Under the pieces are notes generated by a model that saw only the letters and a program-made list of their open reading frames with translations, searched no databases and was not told the origin of the DNA. Below, piece after piece: positions 17,436-26,472 of a stretch of DNA of 64,000 nt. The position numbers were made by a program, and so were the translations under genes. The stretch is from Enterococcus devriesei (GTDB lineage Bacteria > Bacillota > Bacilli > Lactobacillales > Enterococcaceae). Every line of letters begins with the position of its first letter. The stretch's first letter is position 1. The stretch spans positions 248,001 through 312,000 of the forward strand of contig NZ_JXKM01000004.1 in NCBI RefSeq assembly GCF_001885905.1, written 5' to 3'.

Positions 17436-17442
17436 TTTTTTT

Positions 17443-18945
17443 ATGGGAACTATTAAACTAACCCATCTTACTTTTGGCTTTGATAAGCAGTTGACCTTGC
17501 TTTTCGATGACGCCAATCTGACGATCGACAGCAGCTGGAAATTAGGCTTAGTCGGTCGCAACGGTCGTGGCAAAACCACCTTACTCCAGCTATTATTAGG
17601 CAACTACCCCTATCAAGGAGAAATTCAATTTCCGCTGCGACCAGTCTATTTTCCCGCGACAGTCGCGGATCATGAACAGCTGACTTATTATGCCCTCTTA
17701 GAAGTGGCGGAGTTTGAATTATGGGAATTGGAGCGGGAAATGAACCTGATCCAGCTAGACCCGCAAGTCCTTTGGCAACCGTATCAAACACTTTCCGGCG
17801 GAGAGCAAACGAAGGTTTTGCTGGCATTATTATTCACCCAAGCCGACTTTTTCCCTTTGATCGACGAACCGACCAATCATTTAGATATAAAAGGACGTAA
17901 GCATGTCGCAGATTATTTGCAGCGCAAGGACGGCTTCATCGTCGTCAGTCATGACCGGCAATTTTTGAATCAAGTTACCGATCATACGCTGGCGATTGAA
18001 AAAAGCCAGCTAGTGCTTTATCAAGGAAATTTTGCAACTTACGAAGAACAAAAAAACTTGCGGGATGAATTTGAACTCGCCCAAAATCAAAAAATCAAAA
18101 AGGAAGTCGGGCGTTTGAAAAAGACCGCCGCTGAAAAGGCCGAATGGTCCCGCTCACGAGAAACCGACAAATACGGCAAACCCTCTGAAAAAGGCAGCGG
18201 CGGCGTATTTGACACTGGAGCGATCGGCGCCCGAGCGGCCCGAACCATGAAGCGTTCGAAAAATATTGAAAATCGAATGTACGATCAAATCGAAGCGAAG
18301 GAAGGCCTGTTAAAGGATTTAGAGGACGTTGATCGCTTGACGATGAACTATCACGAGAGTCGTCATGGACAGTTGTTGAAAGTTGAAAAACTCTCACTGA
18401 GTTATCCGGAGCAATCGCCGCTCTTTGTTCCACTGTCCTTTGAATTAGCTCGTGGGAAAATTGCGGCTTTGACCGGTCCAAACGGGATTGGTAAATCAAG
18501 CGTGCTGCATTATTTACTAGGGACCTTTACCGGCGAAGCTTCCGGAGAGCTCTTGCGGCCAAGTGTTAAGATCAGTTATGTGCGGCAAAATTATGAGAAC
18601 AATCACGGGACCTTGCAAGACTTTGCCGAAGAAAATCAGCTTGATTATTCTGCTTTTTTGAATAATTTGCGAAAGCTTGGCATGGAACGCAATGTCTTTC
18701 AAAATCGGATCGAAGAAATGAGTATGGGGCAACGGAAAAAAGTCGAACTGGCAAAATCTTTAGCTCAGACTGCCGAGCTTTATATTTGGGACGAGCCGTT
18801 AAATTATCTGGATGTCTTCAATCAAAAACAATTGGAAGAACTTTTATTAAGTGTCAAACCGACGATGCTATTAGTCGAACACGATCAGACCTTTTTAGAG
18901 AATATCCAAGCGGAACAGATTTTGCTAGATAGAACGACTTTGTGA
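17443..18945 (+). CDS. Lsa-type ABC-F ribosome protection protein
   Basis: A 500-residue protein with two ATPase domains and no membrane span. Domain 1 has GLVGRNGRGKTTLL, LSGGEQ and LIDEPTNHLD; domain 2 has TGPNGIGKSSVL, MSMGQRKK and IWDEPLNYLD. A charged interdomain linker (about 195-300) holds KKTAAEKAEWSRSRETDKYG, as I recall it from Lsa(A) of Enterococcus faecalis, which is almost the same length. Members dislodge lincosamides, streptogramin A and pleuromutilins from the ribosome. The chromosomal setting suggests an intrinsic gene. The structured leader fits drug-inducible attenuation. Exact resistance spectrum cannot be read from sequence. Confidence 0.88.
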   Translation: MGTIKLTHLTFGFDKQLTLLFDDANLTIDSSWKLGLVGRNGRGKTTLLQLLLGNYPYQGEIQFPLRPVYFPATVADHEQLTYYALLEVAEFELWELEREMNLIQLDPQVLWQPYQTLSGGEQTKVLLALLFTQADFFPLIDEPTNHLDIKGRKHVADYLQRKDGFIVVSHDRQFLNQVTDHTLAIEKSQLVLYQGNFATYEEQKNLRDEFELAQNQKIKKEVGRLKKTAAEKAEWSRSRETDKYGKPSEKGSGGVFDTGAIGARAARTMKRSKNIENRMYDQIEAKEGLLKDLEDVDRLTMNYHESRHGQLLKVEKLSLSYPEQSPLFVPLSFELARGKIAALTGPNGIGKSSVLHYLLGTFTGEASGELLRPSVKISYVRQNYENNHGTLQDFAEENQLDYSAFLNNLRKLGMERNVFQNRIEEMSMGQRKKVELAKSLAQTAELYIWDEPLNYLDVFNQKQLEELLLSVKPTMLLVEHDQTFLENIQAEQILLDRTTL

Positions 18946-19022
18946 AGTCGGACATAGCTATACCTGCTGTAAAACGATTTATTCATATGAAAATTTTATC
19001 TTTTTATTATAAGGGGAACATA

Positions 19023-19067
19023 AACAAGCCTGCTTCAGAAAATACTTTCTGAAGCAGGCTTGTTTTA
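19023..19067. terminator. Strong bidirectional terminator
   Basis: AACAAGCCTGCTTCAGAAA is perfectly inverted at 19046-19064 with a 4-nt loop and ends in a T run. It separates the convergent ABC-F and glycyl radical enzyme genes. Confidence 0.95.
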
Positions 19068-19073
19068 TCTTTT

Positions 19074-21476
19074 TTATCCGAAAGCTTGCTCGGTTCTTGA
19101 GATGATCTCGTCTTGTAGGGCTTTTTCCAAATTATTAAAGTAATCACTGTAGCCCGCCACCCGTACGATCAAGTTCTCGTATTCTTTCGGGTGTTGCTGA
19201 GCTTTCACCAATGTTTCTCGATCGATCACATTGAATTGGATATGGTGACCATCTAGGGCAAAGTAGCTTCGCACTAATGATGCCATATTGGTGATTCCAG
19301 CTTCGCCAGCCACGACACTTGGCGTAAATTTCTGATTCAGCAGAGCGCCGCCGGTTTTGGTTTGGTCGATCTTAGATGCCGATTTAATGACAGCGGTCGG
19401 TCCATTGCGATCAGCACCTTTTTCTGGCGAGATTCCATCTGGCAACGGAATTCCTTTGTGGCGGCCGTTAGGTGAAGCTTCCATCACTTGACCAAAATAG
19501 ACATGACAGGTGGTTGGTAAAAACTCAACGACCGTTTTCGAACCTTTTGGCGTTGTCCGGCCGGCGATCACCGCTTGCAAGGATTCCGCTACGTTTCTTA
19601 ACAGTGAATCAGCGTATTCATCGTCATTGCCGTATTTCGGTGTTTCATTGTAGACTCGATCATAAATTTCTTCATAATCTTCAAAATCAGCTTCACAGGC
19701 AGCTAATAATTCCGCCATCGTCATGGTCTTTTCTTCGAAGACATTGTGTTTGATGGCCGCCAATGAATCAGTGATTGTCGCGATACCGACACATTGGATG
19801 TAGCTGGTGTTGTAACGGGCCCCACCGGCGTTGTAGTCTTTGCCGACTTTGATACAGTCATCAGACATCACCGAAAGTAGTGGCACAGGCATAAATTCCA
19901 TGTACATCCGCTCGATCATATTGTTGCCGGCGACTTTGACATCCACCACGTATTGCAATTCCTTGTGGAAGGCTTCAAAGACTTCTTCATAAGAATTCAT
20001 TAGGGTGAAATCCCCGACATCGATCCCGATCTGCTTGCCAGTGTAATGATCATACCCACGATTCATCGCCAGCTCAAACACCTTAGGAATATTCAAATAA
20101 CCAGTCAGCACATAAGCTTCCTTGCCTGCCACACCGACCTCGACACAGCCGGAGCAAATGCCGCTTTCCCGGGCGTCATCGACGGACTTGCCAAGGTAGC
20201 TCAATTCCGCCAAGATGGCTTCGGAATTATACATCGCTGGTTGGCCCCAGCCTTTACGAGAGACTTTCAAGGCTTCACGCAAGAATTTTTCCGGTGACTT
20301 GCGGGAGATTTGAACATTGGAGCTTGGCTGTAATAGCTTCATTTCATCCATGACTTCCAAAATCAAATAACTGACATCGCTGACACCGCTTGTGCCGTCG
20401 GGCCGCAACGCTCCCGTATTCAAATTACAAAAATCCGTATAAGTGCCGCTTTCCTTCAAGGTGATCCCGACTTTTGGCGGCGCCGGCTGATTGTTGAATT
20501 GAATCCAAAGATTTTCTAATAACTCCCGTGCTTCTTCCCGCGTCAAGCGGCCCGCTTCAATGTCCTTTTCATAGAAAGGCTCTAAATGCTGATCTAGCTT
20601 CCCTGGGGAATAAGCATCCCAGTTGTTCATCTCAACGGTGATCCCAATGTGAGTGAACCAATACATTTGGATCGCTTGACGGAAGGTTTGCGGCGCATGT
20701 TCTGGAACCACATCACAGACCTCGGCTAATTCCAATAATTCCTGCTTCCACTGGAGATCCGTTTCTTGTTCCGCCAACTCACGACATTCCTGTGCGTAGC
20801 GCTTGCCGTAGACGATCATGCCCTCACAGACTAGCTTCATGCCTTCCAGCTCTTCCCGTTTATTCAAGGCTTCCATGTCGTTGTTGTAATCTAAATTGTC
20901 GATCTCTTGCTGGATGTCGGCTTTAAAATCGGCGAAGCCCTTTTGATACATTTTCCCATCCGCTACCGTGTGGCCCGGCCCTCGCTGCATCAAAAATTCT
21001 GTATACAGCCCGCCTTCAAACAACAGGTGCCATTCCTTTGGCAATAAGCGGTTCATCCGCGTCATCATAGCCCGATCATGCCAATAAGGAATAATCACTT
21101 CCTCTTGGATCCGGCGATCTTCCTCGCTGACTTTGAAGAACACTTTTTCCCGGTTGTTCATATTATCAAAGTCTTCCAATGTATGACAGCACAATTCCGG
21201 GAAGGTCGGCGCCGCCCACGGCTTATCACCTTTTTCCCCTAAAACCAACGAACCTTTTTCAATATAATTCGTCCGATTTTCCATGATGTACTTGAAAGCT
21301 TTTCCTCGTAAAACCGGCGCCGAAACCTTGCCTTCCCACTTTTTGTAGGCTTCCGTCAGTAAAACCGCCCGCTCCATGGAAATACTTGGTGTACATTCCT
21401 TGTCGCTGATCTCTCGTAAACGCTTGATCCGTTCTGTGCTTCCTCTTCTCGTTGGTTCCAGTGTTAATTCCACCAT
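19074..21476 (-). CDS. Glycyl radical dehydratase, probable trans-4-hydroxy-L-proline dehydratase (HypD-like)
   Basis: This 800-residue enzyme carries the thiyl Cys444 and Glu446 in ICSGCVE and the radical glycine Gly775 in RVAGYSDYF. The length, the FNNQPAPPKVGITLKES stretch, His169 (GPGH), Asp287 (NWDAY), Phe349 (YTDF) and Tyr460 line up, with a constant offset of about ten, with active-site residues I recall for Clostridioides difficile HypD. HypD dehydrates trans-4-hydroxyproline to pyrroline-5-carboxylate. No proC or proline reductase is adjacent. Two residues after GCVE differ from the HypD I remember (VGVAG instead of TGCFG), so a related substrate is possible. ATG 21476 is preferred over an upstream TTG because of AAGGAGGA spacing. 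Confidence 0.75.
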   Translation of the reverse strand: MVELTLEPTRRGSTERIKRLREISDKECTPSISMERAVLLTEAYKKWEGKVSAPVLRGKAFKYIMENRTNYIEKGSLVLGEKGDKPWAAPTFPELCCHTLEDFDNMNNREKVFFKVSEEDRRIQEEVIIPYWHDRAMMTRMNRLLPKEWHLLFEGGLYTEFLMQRGPGHTVADGKMYQKGFADFKADIQQEIDNLDYNNDMEALNKREELEGMKLVCEGMIVYGKRYAQECRELAEQETDLQWKQELLELAEVCDVVPEHAPQTFRQAIQMYWFTHIGITVEMNNWDAYSPGKLDQHLEPFYEKDIEAGRLTREEARELLENLWIQFNNQPAPPKVGITLKESGTYTDFCNLNTGALRPDGTSGVSDVSYLILEVMDEMKLLQPSSNVQISRKSPEKFLREALKVSRKGWGQPAMYNSEAILAELSYLGKSVDDARESGICSGCVEVGVAGKEAYVLTGYLNIPKVFELAMNRGYDHYTGKQIGIDVGDFTLMNSYEEVFEAFHKELQYVVDVKVAGNNMIERMYMEFMPVPLLSVMSDDCIKVGKDYNAGGARYNTSYIQCVGIATITDSLAAIKHNVFEEKTMTMAELLAACEADFEDYEEIYDRVYNETPKYGNDDEYADSLLRNVAESLQAVIAGRTTPKGSKTVVEFLPTTCHVYFGQVMEASPNGRHKGIPLPDGISPEKGADRNGPTAVIKSASKIDQTKTGGALLNQKFTPSVVAGEAGITNMASLVRSYFALDGHHIQFNVIDRETLVKAQQHPKEYENLIVRVAGYSDYFNNLEKALQDEIISRTEQAFG

Positions 21477-21515
21477 CAATCTGTTCCTCCTTATTGAATT
21501 GAGTTTTCTTATGTT

Positions 21516-22295
21516 TTATCCGCCGATCGTGACTTGATAACCCGCGTCTTGATAGACTTTTTGCAAGGCTTCCACCTGTTCTTCTGAAGGCTTTTTAAAA
21601 TTTTGTGTACAGACTCTTTTAAGTCGTTCATATTTATCGCGGCCAAAATCATGATAAGGCAGCAGCGATATTTCACTGACATGAATTTTTTCTTTCGCCA
21701 GCCACTCAATGATCGCCTCTGCATCGACTTTCGCCGCATTAACATCATCTAATAAGATCAAACGCAAATTGATCTCCGCTTGCTGCTGGGATAAGAACCG
21801 GAGATTTTCTAACACCAATTGATTGCCAACGCCAGTATAAAGCTTATGATTATGTGAATCCATGAACTTTAGATCATATAAAAATAAATCCGCATAGGGT
21901 AAGATCTGCCGATAATTCTCCGTTGGCGCTACGCCGCAAGTATCGATCGCCACGGAAATTCCTAGACGCTGACACTCTTTCGCCAGCTCCACTACGTAAT
22001 CCATATCTTGTGCCATTACTTCTCCACCAGAAAAGGTCACACCACCACCCGATTGGTCGTAAAAAATTTGATCCGCTTGGATCTTCTTGACCAGCTCACG
22101 CAGGGAATAATCTTTCCCGATCGTTTCTTCTTTTCCGTATTTGTTCAGCATGATCTCTGGAGCGTAGGCTTGACTTTCAGGATTGTGACACCATTCACAT
22201 CTAATGGGACACCCTTTGAAAAAAATCGTTGTCCGAATCCCTGGACCGTCATGGGTCGAAAATTTCTGAATATTAAAAATCGTCGGCTTTTTCAC
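21516..22295 (-). CDS. Glycyl radical enzyme activase (radical SAM), HypE-like
   Basis: A 259-residue radical SAM protein with CPIRCEWCHNP (the CxxxCxxC cluster motif) near residue 25 and the SAM-binding GGE of TFSGGEVMAQ. It lacks the eight-cysteine ferredoxin insert of many glycyl radical activases, so it is the short form. I chose the GTG at 22295 because GGGAGG sits seven bases upstream; the GTG at 22310 lies on the binding site. It is upstream of, and co-directional with, the dehydratase (39 bp gap) and should install its glycyl radical under anaerobic conditions. Confidence 0.88.
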   Translation of the reverse strand: MKKPTIFNIQKFSTHDGPGIRTTIFFKGCPIRCEWCHNPESQAYAPEIMLNKYGKEETIGKDYSLRELVKKIQADQIFYDQSGGGVTFSGGEVMAQDMDYVVELAKECQRLGISVAIDTCGVAPTENYRQILPYADLFLYDLKFMDSHNHKLYTGVGNQLVLENLRFLSQQQAEINLRLILLDDVNAAKVDAEAIIEWLAKEKIHVSEISLLPYHDFGRDKYERLKRVCTQNFKKPSEEQVEALQKVYQDAGYQVTIGG

Positions 22296-22338
22296 GTGCT
22301 TCCCTCCCACCTCCTATTATAGAGACGTCGTCGAAAAG

Positions 22339-22353
22339 TTGCAACCGCTTTAT
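22339..22353 (-). promoter_or_regulatory. Possible catabolite (cre-like) site before the glycyl radical operon
   Basis: TTGCAACCGCTTTAT matches the CcpA consensus WTGNAANCGNWNNCW except at the penultimate C. It lies in the divergent promoter region of the activase gene. Matches like this occur by chance, so this is tentative. Confidence 0.3.
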
Positions 22354-22409
22354 TCATTATGATGAATCTATTAGTTTATTTTCGGTAAACTATTTCATTT
22401 CAATGATTG

Positions 22410-22438
22410 TTGGTAATTTTCCTTTTTTCAGTTATACT
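22410..22438 (+). promoter_or_regulatory. Promoter of the XRE/cupin regulator
   Basis: TTGGTA (22410-22415) and TATACT (22433-22438) are separated by 17 nt, about 35 bp before the regulator's ATG. Confidence 0.6.
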
Positions 22439-22471
22439 AAGAAATAATTACTTATGTTGAGGAGGATCCAG

Positions 22472-23014
22472 ATGAATATTGGTGAAAAGGTGAAAGCTCT
22501 GCGGAATGAGCGGGGAATGACCCTTAAACAGCTTTCAGAAGCAACCGGTCTGTCTACGGGTTTCTTGTCACAATTTGAACGCGGTATCACCACCATCGCG
22601 GTGGAGCATCTAGCCACTATCGCTGACTTATTCAAGGTAAAGATCAATTACTTCTTTGAAGAAGAACGTGAAAGCGAGCCCATCGTTCGCGGCTATAATC
22701 AGCCGGTGATCCACCAGCTAAATAATATGATCTACAAACAACTAAGCCGGTCCCCGCAAGACAAAAAAATCGCGCCAAAAATGATTGAGATCATGCCTCA
22801 CGAAAAACGTGAGCTGCCTACGACTTATCCCCATCAAGGCGAAGAATTTGTCTATATAATAGAAGGAATCCTGACTTTAGTGATCGAAGAAAAGACCTAT
22901 CAGCTTTATCATGGGGATTCAGCGCATTATTTTTCCACTATCAACCATAATTGGGACAACGAAACCAATAGTATCGTCAAATTTATCGTGGTCCATTATC
23001 CGAATGATTACTAA
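22472..23014 (+). CDS. XRE-family regulator with C-terminal cupin domain
   Basis: This 180-residue protein has a lambda-repressor-type helix-turn-helix at about 5-60 (LKQLSEATGLSTGFLSQFERG) and a cupin at about 105-175 (HQGEEFVYIIEGILTLVIEE). ATG 22472 is chosen because AGGAGGA at 22460-22466 fits it. Such regulators usually sense a small ligand in the cupin pocket. Being divergent from the activase-dehydratase operon, it is the obvious candidate for its control, possibly sensing the substrate. The ligand is not known. Confidence 0.8.
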   Translation: MNIGEKVKALRNERGMTLKQLSEATGLSTGFLSQFERGITTIAVEHLATIADLFKVKINYFFEEERESEPIVRGYNQPVIHQLNNMIYKQLSRSPQDKKIAPKMIEIMPHEKRELPTTYPHQGEEFVYIIEGILTLVIEEKTYQLYHGDSAHYFSTINHNWDNETNSIVKFIVVHYPNDY

Positions 23015-23047
23015 AAAGTCGCTTGATCATTGATCAAGCGACTTTTT
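23013..23047. terminator. Bidirectional terminator
   Basis: AAAAAGTCGCTTGATCA is perfectly inverted across a very short loop between the regulator and the convergent methyltransferase gene; the stop codons lie in or next to the stem. Confidence 0.92.
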
Positions 23048-23789
23048 AGTTTGAAACACAGATTCCAAAATTCATATCCCTGATAAAGACCGCGTTCGAC
23101 TTATCCATCTCTTCAGTAAGTGCCTTTTCGAGGCTTTCTAACTCTCTTTTAGTCGCAATTCCGGCTTGGATTATTCGTTCTTCCATCATTTGTAGCAGCC
23201 AAGCAAGGTCACTTCCTGTTTCCGCTGTTTGTAAAACGGCTTCCGCTTCTAGATTTTTTACCTTGAGACCGGCTTTCGTAAATAACGAATACATTTCTGA
23301 GCCAATATGAATATTTCCCTGCTCGCTAGCAACTGTTTGCCAAACATATTGTTGAGCTTTTGTATGCAAAGGAAAAGTGGTTGCTGAAGTTTCAGCAACC
23401 ATTGCATCGCTTTCTTGAAAAACCATCCGGCCATTTGATTTTAAGATCTTTGTTAACGCTTCAATAGCCTGAAATAGGTTAGGTAAGTACATCAAAATTC
23501 GTCGCCCGATAATCAGATCAAAAGTTCCAAGCTCCTTGGCAGCATTTTCAATAGGCATAGCGACAAATTGGACATTCGTTACGTTCTCTTCAGCCGCTCT
23601 TGTTTGAGCTATTTGAATCGATGCAGCATTGACGTCTATCCCAATAATCTCACCTTTACCGTTTATCAACTCAGAAGCCAACAAACTGACTTCACCAGAA
23701 CCACAACCAACGTCTAAAATTCGCCAACCTTCCTTTATTCCTGATTCTAATAACAATTTTCGCGTAAACTTATTTCTCTCACTCACCAC
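23046..23789 (-). CDS. Class I SAM-dependent methyltransferase
   Basis: A 247-residue protein with the SAM-binding motif ILDVGCGSGEVSLLA near 20-34, an acidic residue in IIGIDVNAASI and the post-motif FDLIIGRRILMYLPN. The substrate cannot be read from sequence. The GTG start at 23789 follows AGAGGAGA and overlaps the end of the upstream amidohydrolase gene by 11 bp, so the two are translationally coupled. The 3' end abuts a strong terminator. Confidence 0.75.
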   Translation of the reverse strand: MVSERNKFTRKLLLESGIKEGWRILDVGCGSGEVSLLASELINGKGEIIGIDVNAASIQIAQTRAAEENVTNVQFVAMPIENAAKELGTFDLIIGRRILMYLPNLFQAIEALTKILKSNGRMVFQESDAMVAETSATTFPLHTKAQQYVWQTVASEQGNIHIGSEMYSLFTKAGLKVKNLEAEAVLQTAETGSDLAWLLQMMEERIIQAGIATKRELESLEKALTEEMDKSNAVFIRDMNFGICVSN

Positions 23790-24588
23790 CGGATCTCCTC
23801 TCTTTAGAAATGCTCTCTAATAGTTTTTCAAATACTTTTTCTAAACGCCGCTGCGAACAATGAAATAAGGCTGGATTATACTTAGTCAGCACCTCTTCAC
23901 CGAAGGAGCGTGCTTCAATATATTCTTGGTAGCGAATCTCTAATTGTAACGCTTCAATGTGCGGCTGATTCCCATAAAATTTAGTAATAAAACCGCCACG
24001 AAAGGGCTGATTATTAGAAACGGCATAGTCTTCCGCTTCTAATAACGAGGTTACTAATTGACGAAATTCCGCGCTTGAGCTTTGGTCTGTCTGATTCCCC
24101 ACCACTAGATCTGCCGGTCTAATGCCCACTTGGTTGGGGTATTCAGCAAAACTATGAAGATCTAAAAGATAAACCTTCTGATAAAATTGCCTTTTTGTAT
24201 TTATCAACTCTTGTAACGCTTGATGATAGGGCCAATAATAGTTTGTTAAGCGCTCCTCGATGGTTTGCGGCTCTAATTGCTGATCGTATAATTTATGCCC
24301 AAAAGTATTGTACTGATAAACTACACTAGTTTGGTAATCCTGCCCGAACATCTGACTCCCGCGATTTGGGTCCGCAACATAACGATTCACCTGATTTTCA
24401 ATAACTGTGCACCCTTTAGCTACTAGAAATTCGTACAATTTTGGTAAAAACCAATCTGTATTCGCCAAGACTGCCTCTGAATATAAACTTTTTTTCATTG
24501 TCTCAGGGAGCCAAGTTCCACTATGGGGGAGACTGACAACCATTGGATAAGTATTTCTTTCTTTGTTATGGATCAGGAACGGCTTCAT
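23779..24588 (-). CDS. N-formylglutamate amidohydrolase family protein
   Basis: A 269-residue member of the family that removes N-formyl or related acyl groups. Recognisable blocks are MVVSLPHSGTWLPE near 15-28, the NRYVADPNRG stretch near 70-79, VYLLDLHSFAEYPNQVGIRPADLVVG near 140-165 with a likely metal-binding LDLHS, and a C-terminal PHIEALQLEIRYQEY. In Enterococcus there is no histidine-degradation context here, so the natural substrate is open. The start at ATG 24588 is supported by GAAGGTGGG. It follows the PTS genes but is separated from them by a terminator. Confidence 0.7.
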   Translation of the reverse strand: MKPFLIHNKERNTYPMVVSLPHSGTWLPETMKKSLYSEAVLANTDWFLPKLYEFLVAKGCTVIENQVNRYVADPNRGSQMFGQDYQTSVVYQYNTFGHKLYDQQLEPQTIEERLTNYYWPYHQALQELINTKRQFYQKVYLLDLHSFAEYPNQVGIRPADLVVGNQTDQSSSAEFRQLVTSLLEAEDYAVSNNQPFRGGFITKFYGNQPHIEALQLEIRYQEYIEARSFGEEVLTKYNPALFHCSQRRLEKVFEKLLESISKERRSGGE

Positions 24589-24704
24589 TTTAACCCACCT
24601 TCTACACTTCTTAGCCACTATAGTAACAAAAAGATGTTATGGTTAGCAAAAGTAACCGAAGGCTTTCTCAGATTTGCTACCAACATACGATTCAAACTGG
24701 CTAT

Positions 24705-24742
24705 AAAAAAACAGGTAAGGATTTCCCCTTGCCTGTTTTTTA
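24705..24742. terminator. Terminator after the PTS IIA gene
   Basis: AACAGGTAAGG and CCTTGCCTGTT form an 11-bp stem with one mismatch, with A and T runs on both sides. It separates the PTS operon from the amidohydrolase gene. Confidence 0.85.
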
Positions 24743-24747
24743 AATCA

Positions 24748-25071
24748 TTATTTTTCTAACGCGGTCAAACGTTTATACATCTCAATTAACTCTTGCGTCA
24801 AACCTAAGTAAGAAATGGCGTTCATTAAATGATCTTGACTATGGACCATCAATAACGTGATTTCTGCATTATTTCCACTAGCCTCCGCTGTAAGCAGACT
24901 AGTCTGAGTATTATGAGCCTCAACTAATGCTTCGTTTGCGGCCTTCATCCGCTCCTCCGCTTCAGCAAAATTATTCTCTTTAGCTGCTGCTAAGGCTGCC
25001 ACTGCTTCACCTTTTGCATTTCCTGCATTCATAATCAAGCCCATTACTACTTGTAATTGTTCGTCGTTCAT
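24748..25071 (-). CDS. PTS lactose/cellobiose-family IIA component
   Basis: A 107-residue, all-helical IIA of the lactose/cellobiose class. The phosphorylated histidine is expected at H77 in TLLMVHSQDHLMNA. The real start is ATG 25071 behind AGAGGA; the longer frame reaching into the IIC gene has no ribosome binding site. It is the last gene of the IIB-IIC-IIA string led by a glycosylasparaginase. The C-terminal LALEK-like tail is intact. Confidence 0.9.
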   Translation of the reverse strand: MNDEQLQVVMGLIMNAGNAKGEAVAALAAAKENNFAEAEERMKAANEALVEAHNTQTSLLTAEASGNNAEITLLMVHSQDHLMNAISYLGLTQELIEMYKRLTALEK

Positions 25072-25090
25072 TTTTTGGTTCCTCTCGTTC

Positions 25091-26446
25091 TTAGATTTCA
25101 TCGAAGTTGAAGCTGTCAAAGTCGATTTCTTCCGTCTCCAATGCTTCCATTTCCTTTTCTTCACGAATATACTGATCGTCTAACACTTTAATAAACGGAT
25201 AGTACACAGCCATTCCTAAGACAATCAATAAGGCCTGTAAAACCGATGCCTGCCAGCCGCTGACTAAGAAGCCAGAGATGATCGGTGGCGTCGTCCATGG
25301 CAATTGAATCCCATTTGTATAATTGACGATTCCCCAATCCATCGCAAAGTAAGAAATAATGATATTGATAGTAGGAACTAGCGCGAAAGGAATTAAAAGG
25401 ATTGGATTCAATACGATCGGCAATCCAAAAATAATCGGTTCATTGATCCCAAAAATACTTGGAACTAATGACAGCTGGGACAATTTTTTCACCCGTTGAC
25501 TCTTACAGAAGATCACCATCACTAGGATTAATGACAAGGTTGAACCACCACCGCCAAAAGTCGCGAACATATCTTGGAATTGTCCAGTGATGATATTCGG
25601 GATTTCATGCCCGTCTTTGAAGGCTTGCATATTTTCCACTGATAATGCCCGTAAAACTGGATTGAAGACCGCACCTACAACACTGCTTCCGTTGATCCCG
25701 AAGAACCAGAAGAAATGTAAGAACAAGTAGGCGATGATCATGGCACCTAACGTATTGCCTAAGCTTAATAATGGCGTTTGTAAGAATTTGAAGATGACAT
25801 CTTGCAAGTTCCCCATTGATGTTAAGGAAACCAGCCAGTTAAGAACAAACATGATAGTGATAACTACAAAACTTGGAATCAAAGCTTCAAAAGATTTTAC
25901 TACGGTCGGCGGCACACCTTCTGGCATTTTGATCGTCCAACCGCGACGAATCACTGCTGCGAAAATACGTGTTGAGACTAACGCGATAATCATTCCTAAG
26001 AACAAACCGCTTGAACCCATCCATTTTAACGGTAGGCTAGTTACTTCATACACTTGTGTACTATTTTCTGGTGTAAATAGGGTCGTGTATGGGGTTAAAA
26101 TGAAGAAAGAAACAAGTGCTAAGGCAGCTGATTGGATCGCATCGATTTCTAATTGGCGTCCCAAGCTGTAGGCGATCCCTAAGACCGCTAAGATCGTCAT
26201 AACATCAAAACTTGCGGAAGCCGGTACTGACATTAAAGATTCCCAGTTTTTCCCTAAGATCGGAGAAATCATTTCATTCCAATTAGGTATCGGGAAATTC
26301 GCCAGCAGTAAGAAGAAGGAACCCACGATCAATAAGGGCGTAGAAATCAAAAAGCCATCTCGAATAGCAATCAAATATTTATTCTCGCCAATGACTTTCG
26401 CTAAAGGAGTCAGAATTTTTTCCAACCAGTTTAAAAACTTTTGCAT
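25091..26446 (-). CDS. PTS lactose/cellobiose-family IIC permease
   Basis: A 451-residue membrane component of the cellobiose/diacetylchitobiose PTS class, with about ten hydrophobic segments and the family stretch FGINEPIIFGLPIVLNPILLIPF near 330-352, which includes the conserved Glu of the substrate site. ATG 26446 (MQKFLNWLEK) is supported by GGAGG eight bases upstream. It lies between IIB and IIA, which are separate polypeptides, as usual for this class. Neighbouring glycosylasparaginase suggests an N-acetylglucosamine-containing substrate rather than cellobiose. Confidence 0.9.
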   Translation of the reverse strand: MQKFLNWLEKILTPLAKVIGENKYLIAIRDGFLISTPLLIVGSFFLLLANFPIPNWNEMISPILGKNWESLMSVPASASFDVMTILAVLGIAYSLGRQLEIDAIQSAALALVSFFILTPYTTLFTPENSTQVYEVTSLPLKWMGSSGLFLGMIIALVSTRIFAAVIRRGWTIKMPEGVPPTVVKSFEALIPSFVVITIMFVLNWLVSLTSMGNLQDVIFKFLQTPLLSLGNTLGAMIIAYLFLHFFWFFGINGSSVVGAVFNPVLRALSVENMQAFKDGHEIPNIITGQFQDMFATFGGGGSTLSLILVMVIFCKSQRVKKLSQLSLVPSIFGINEPIIFGLPIVLNPILLIPFALVPTINIIISYFAMDWGIVNYTNGIQLPWTTPPIISGFLVSGWQASVLQALLIVLGMAVYYPFIKVLDDQYIREEKEMEALETEEIDFDSFNFDEI

Positions 26447-26472
26447 CTTTTTTTCCTCCAATCGTTCATGAA

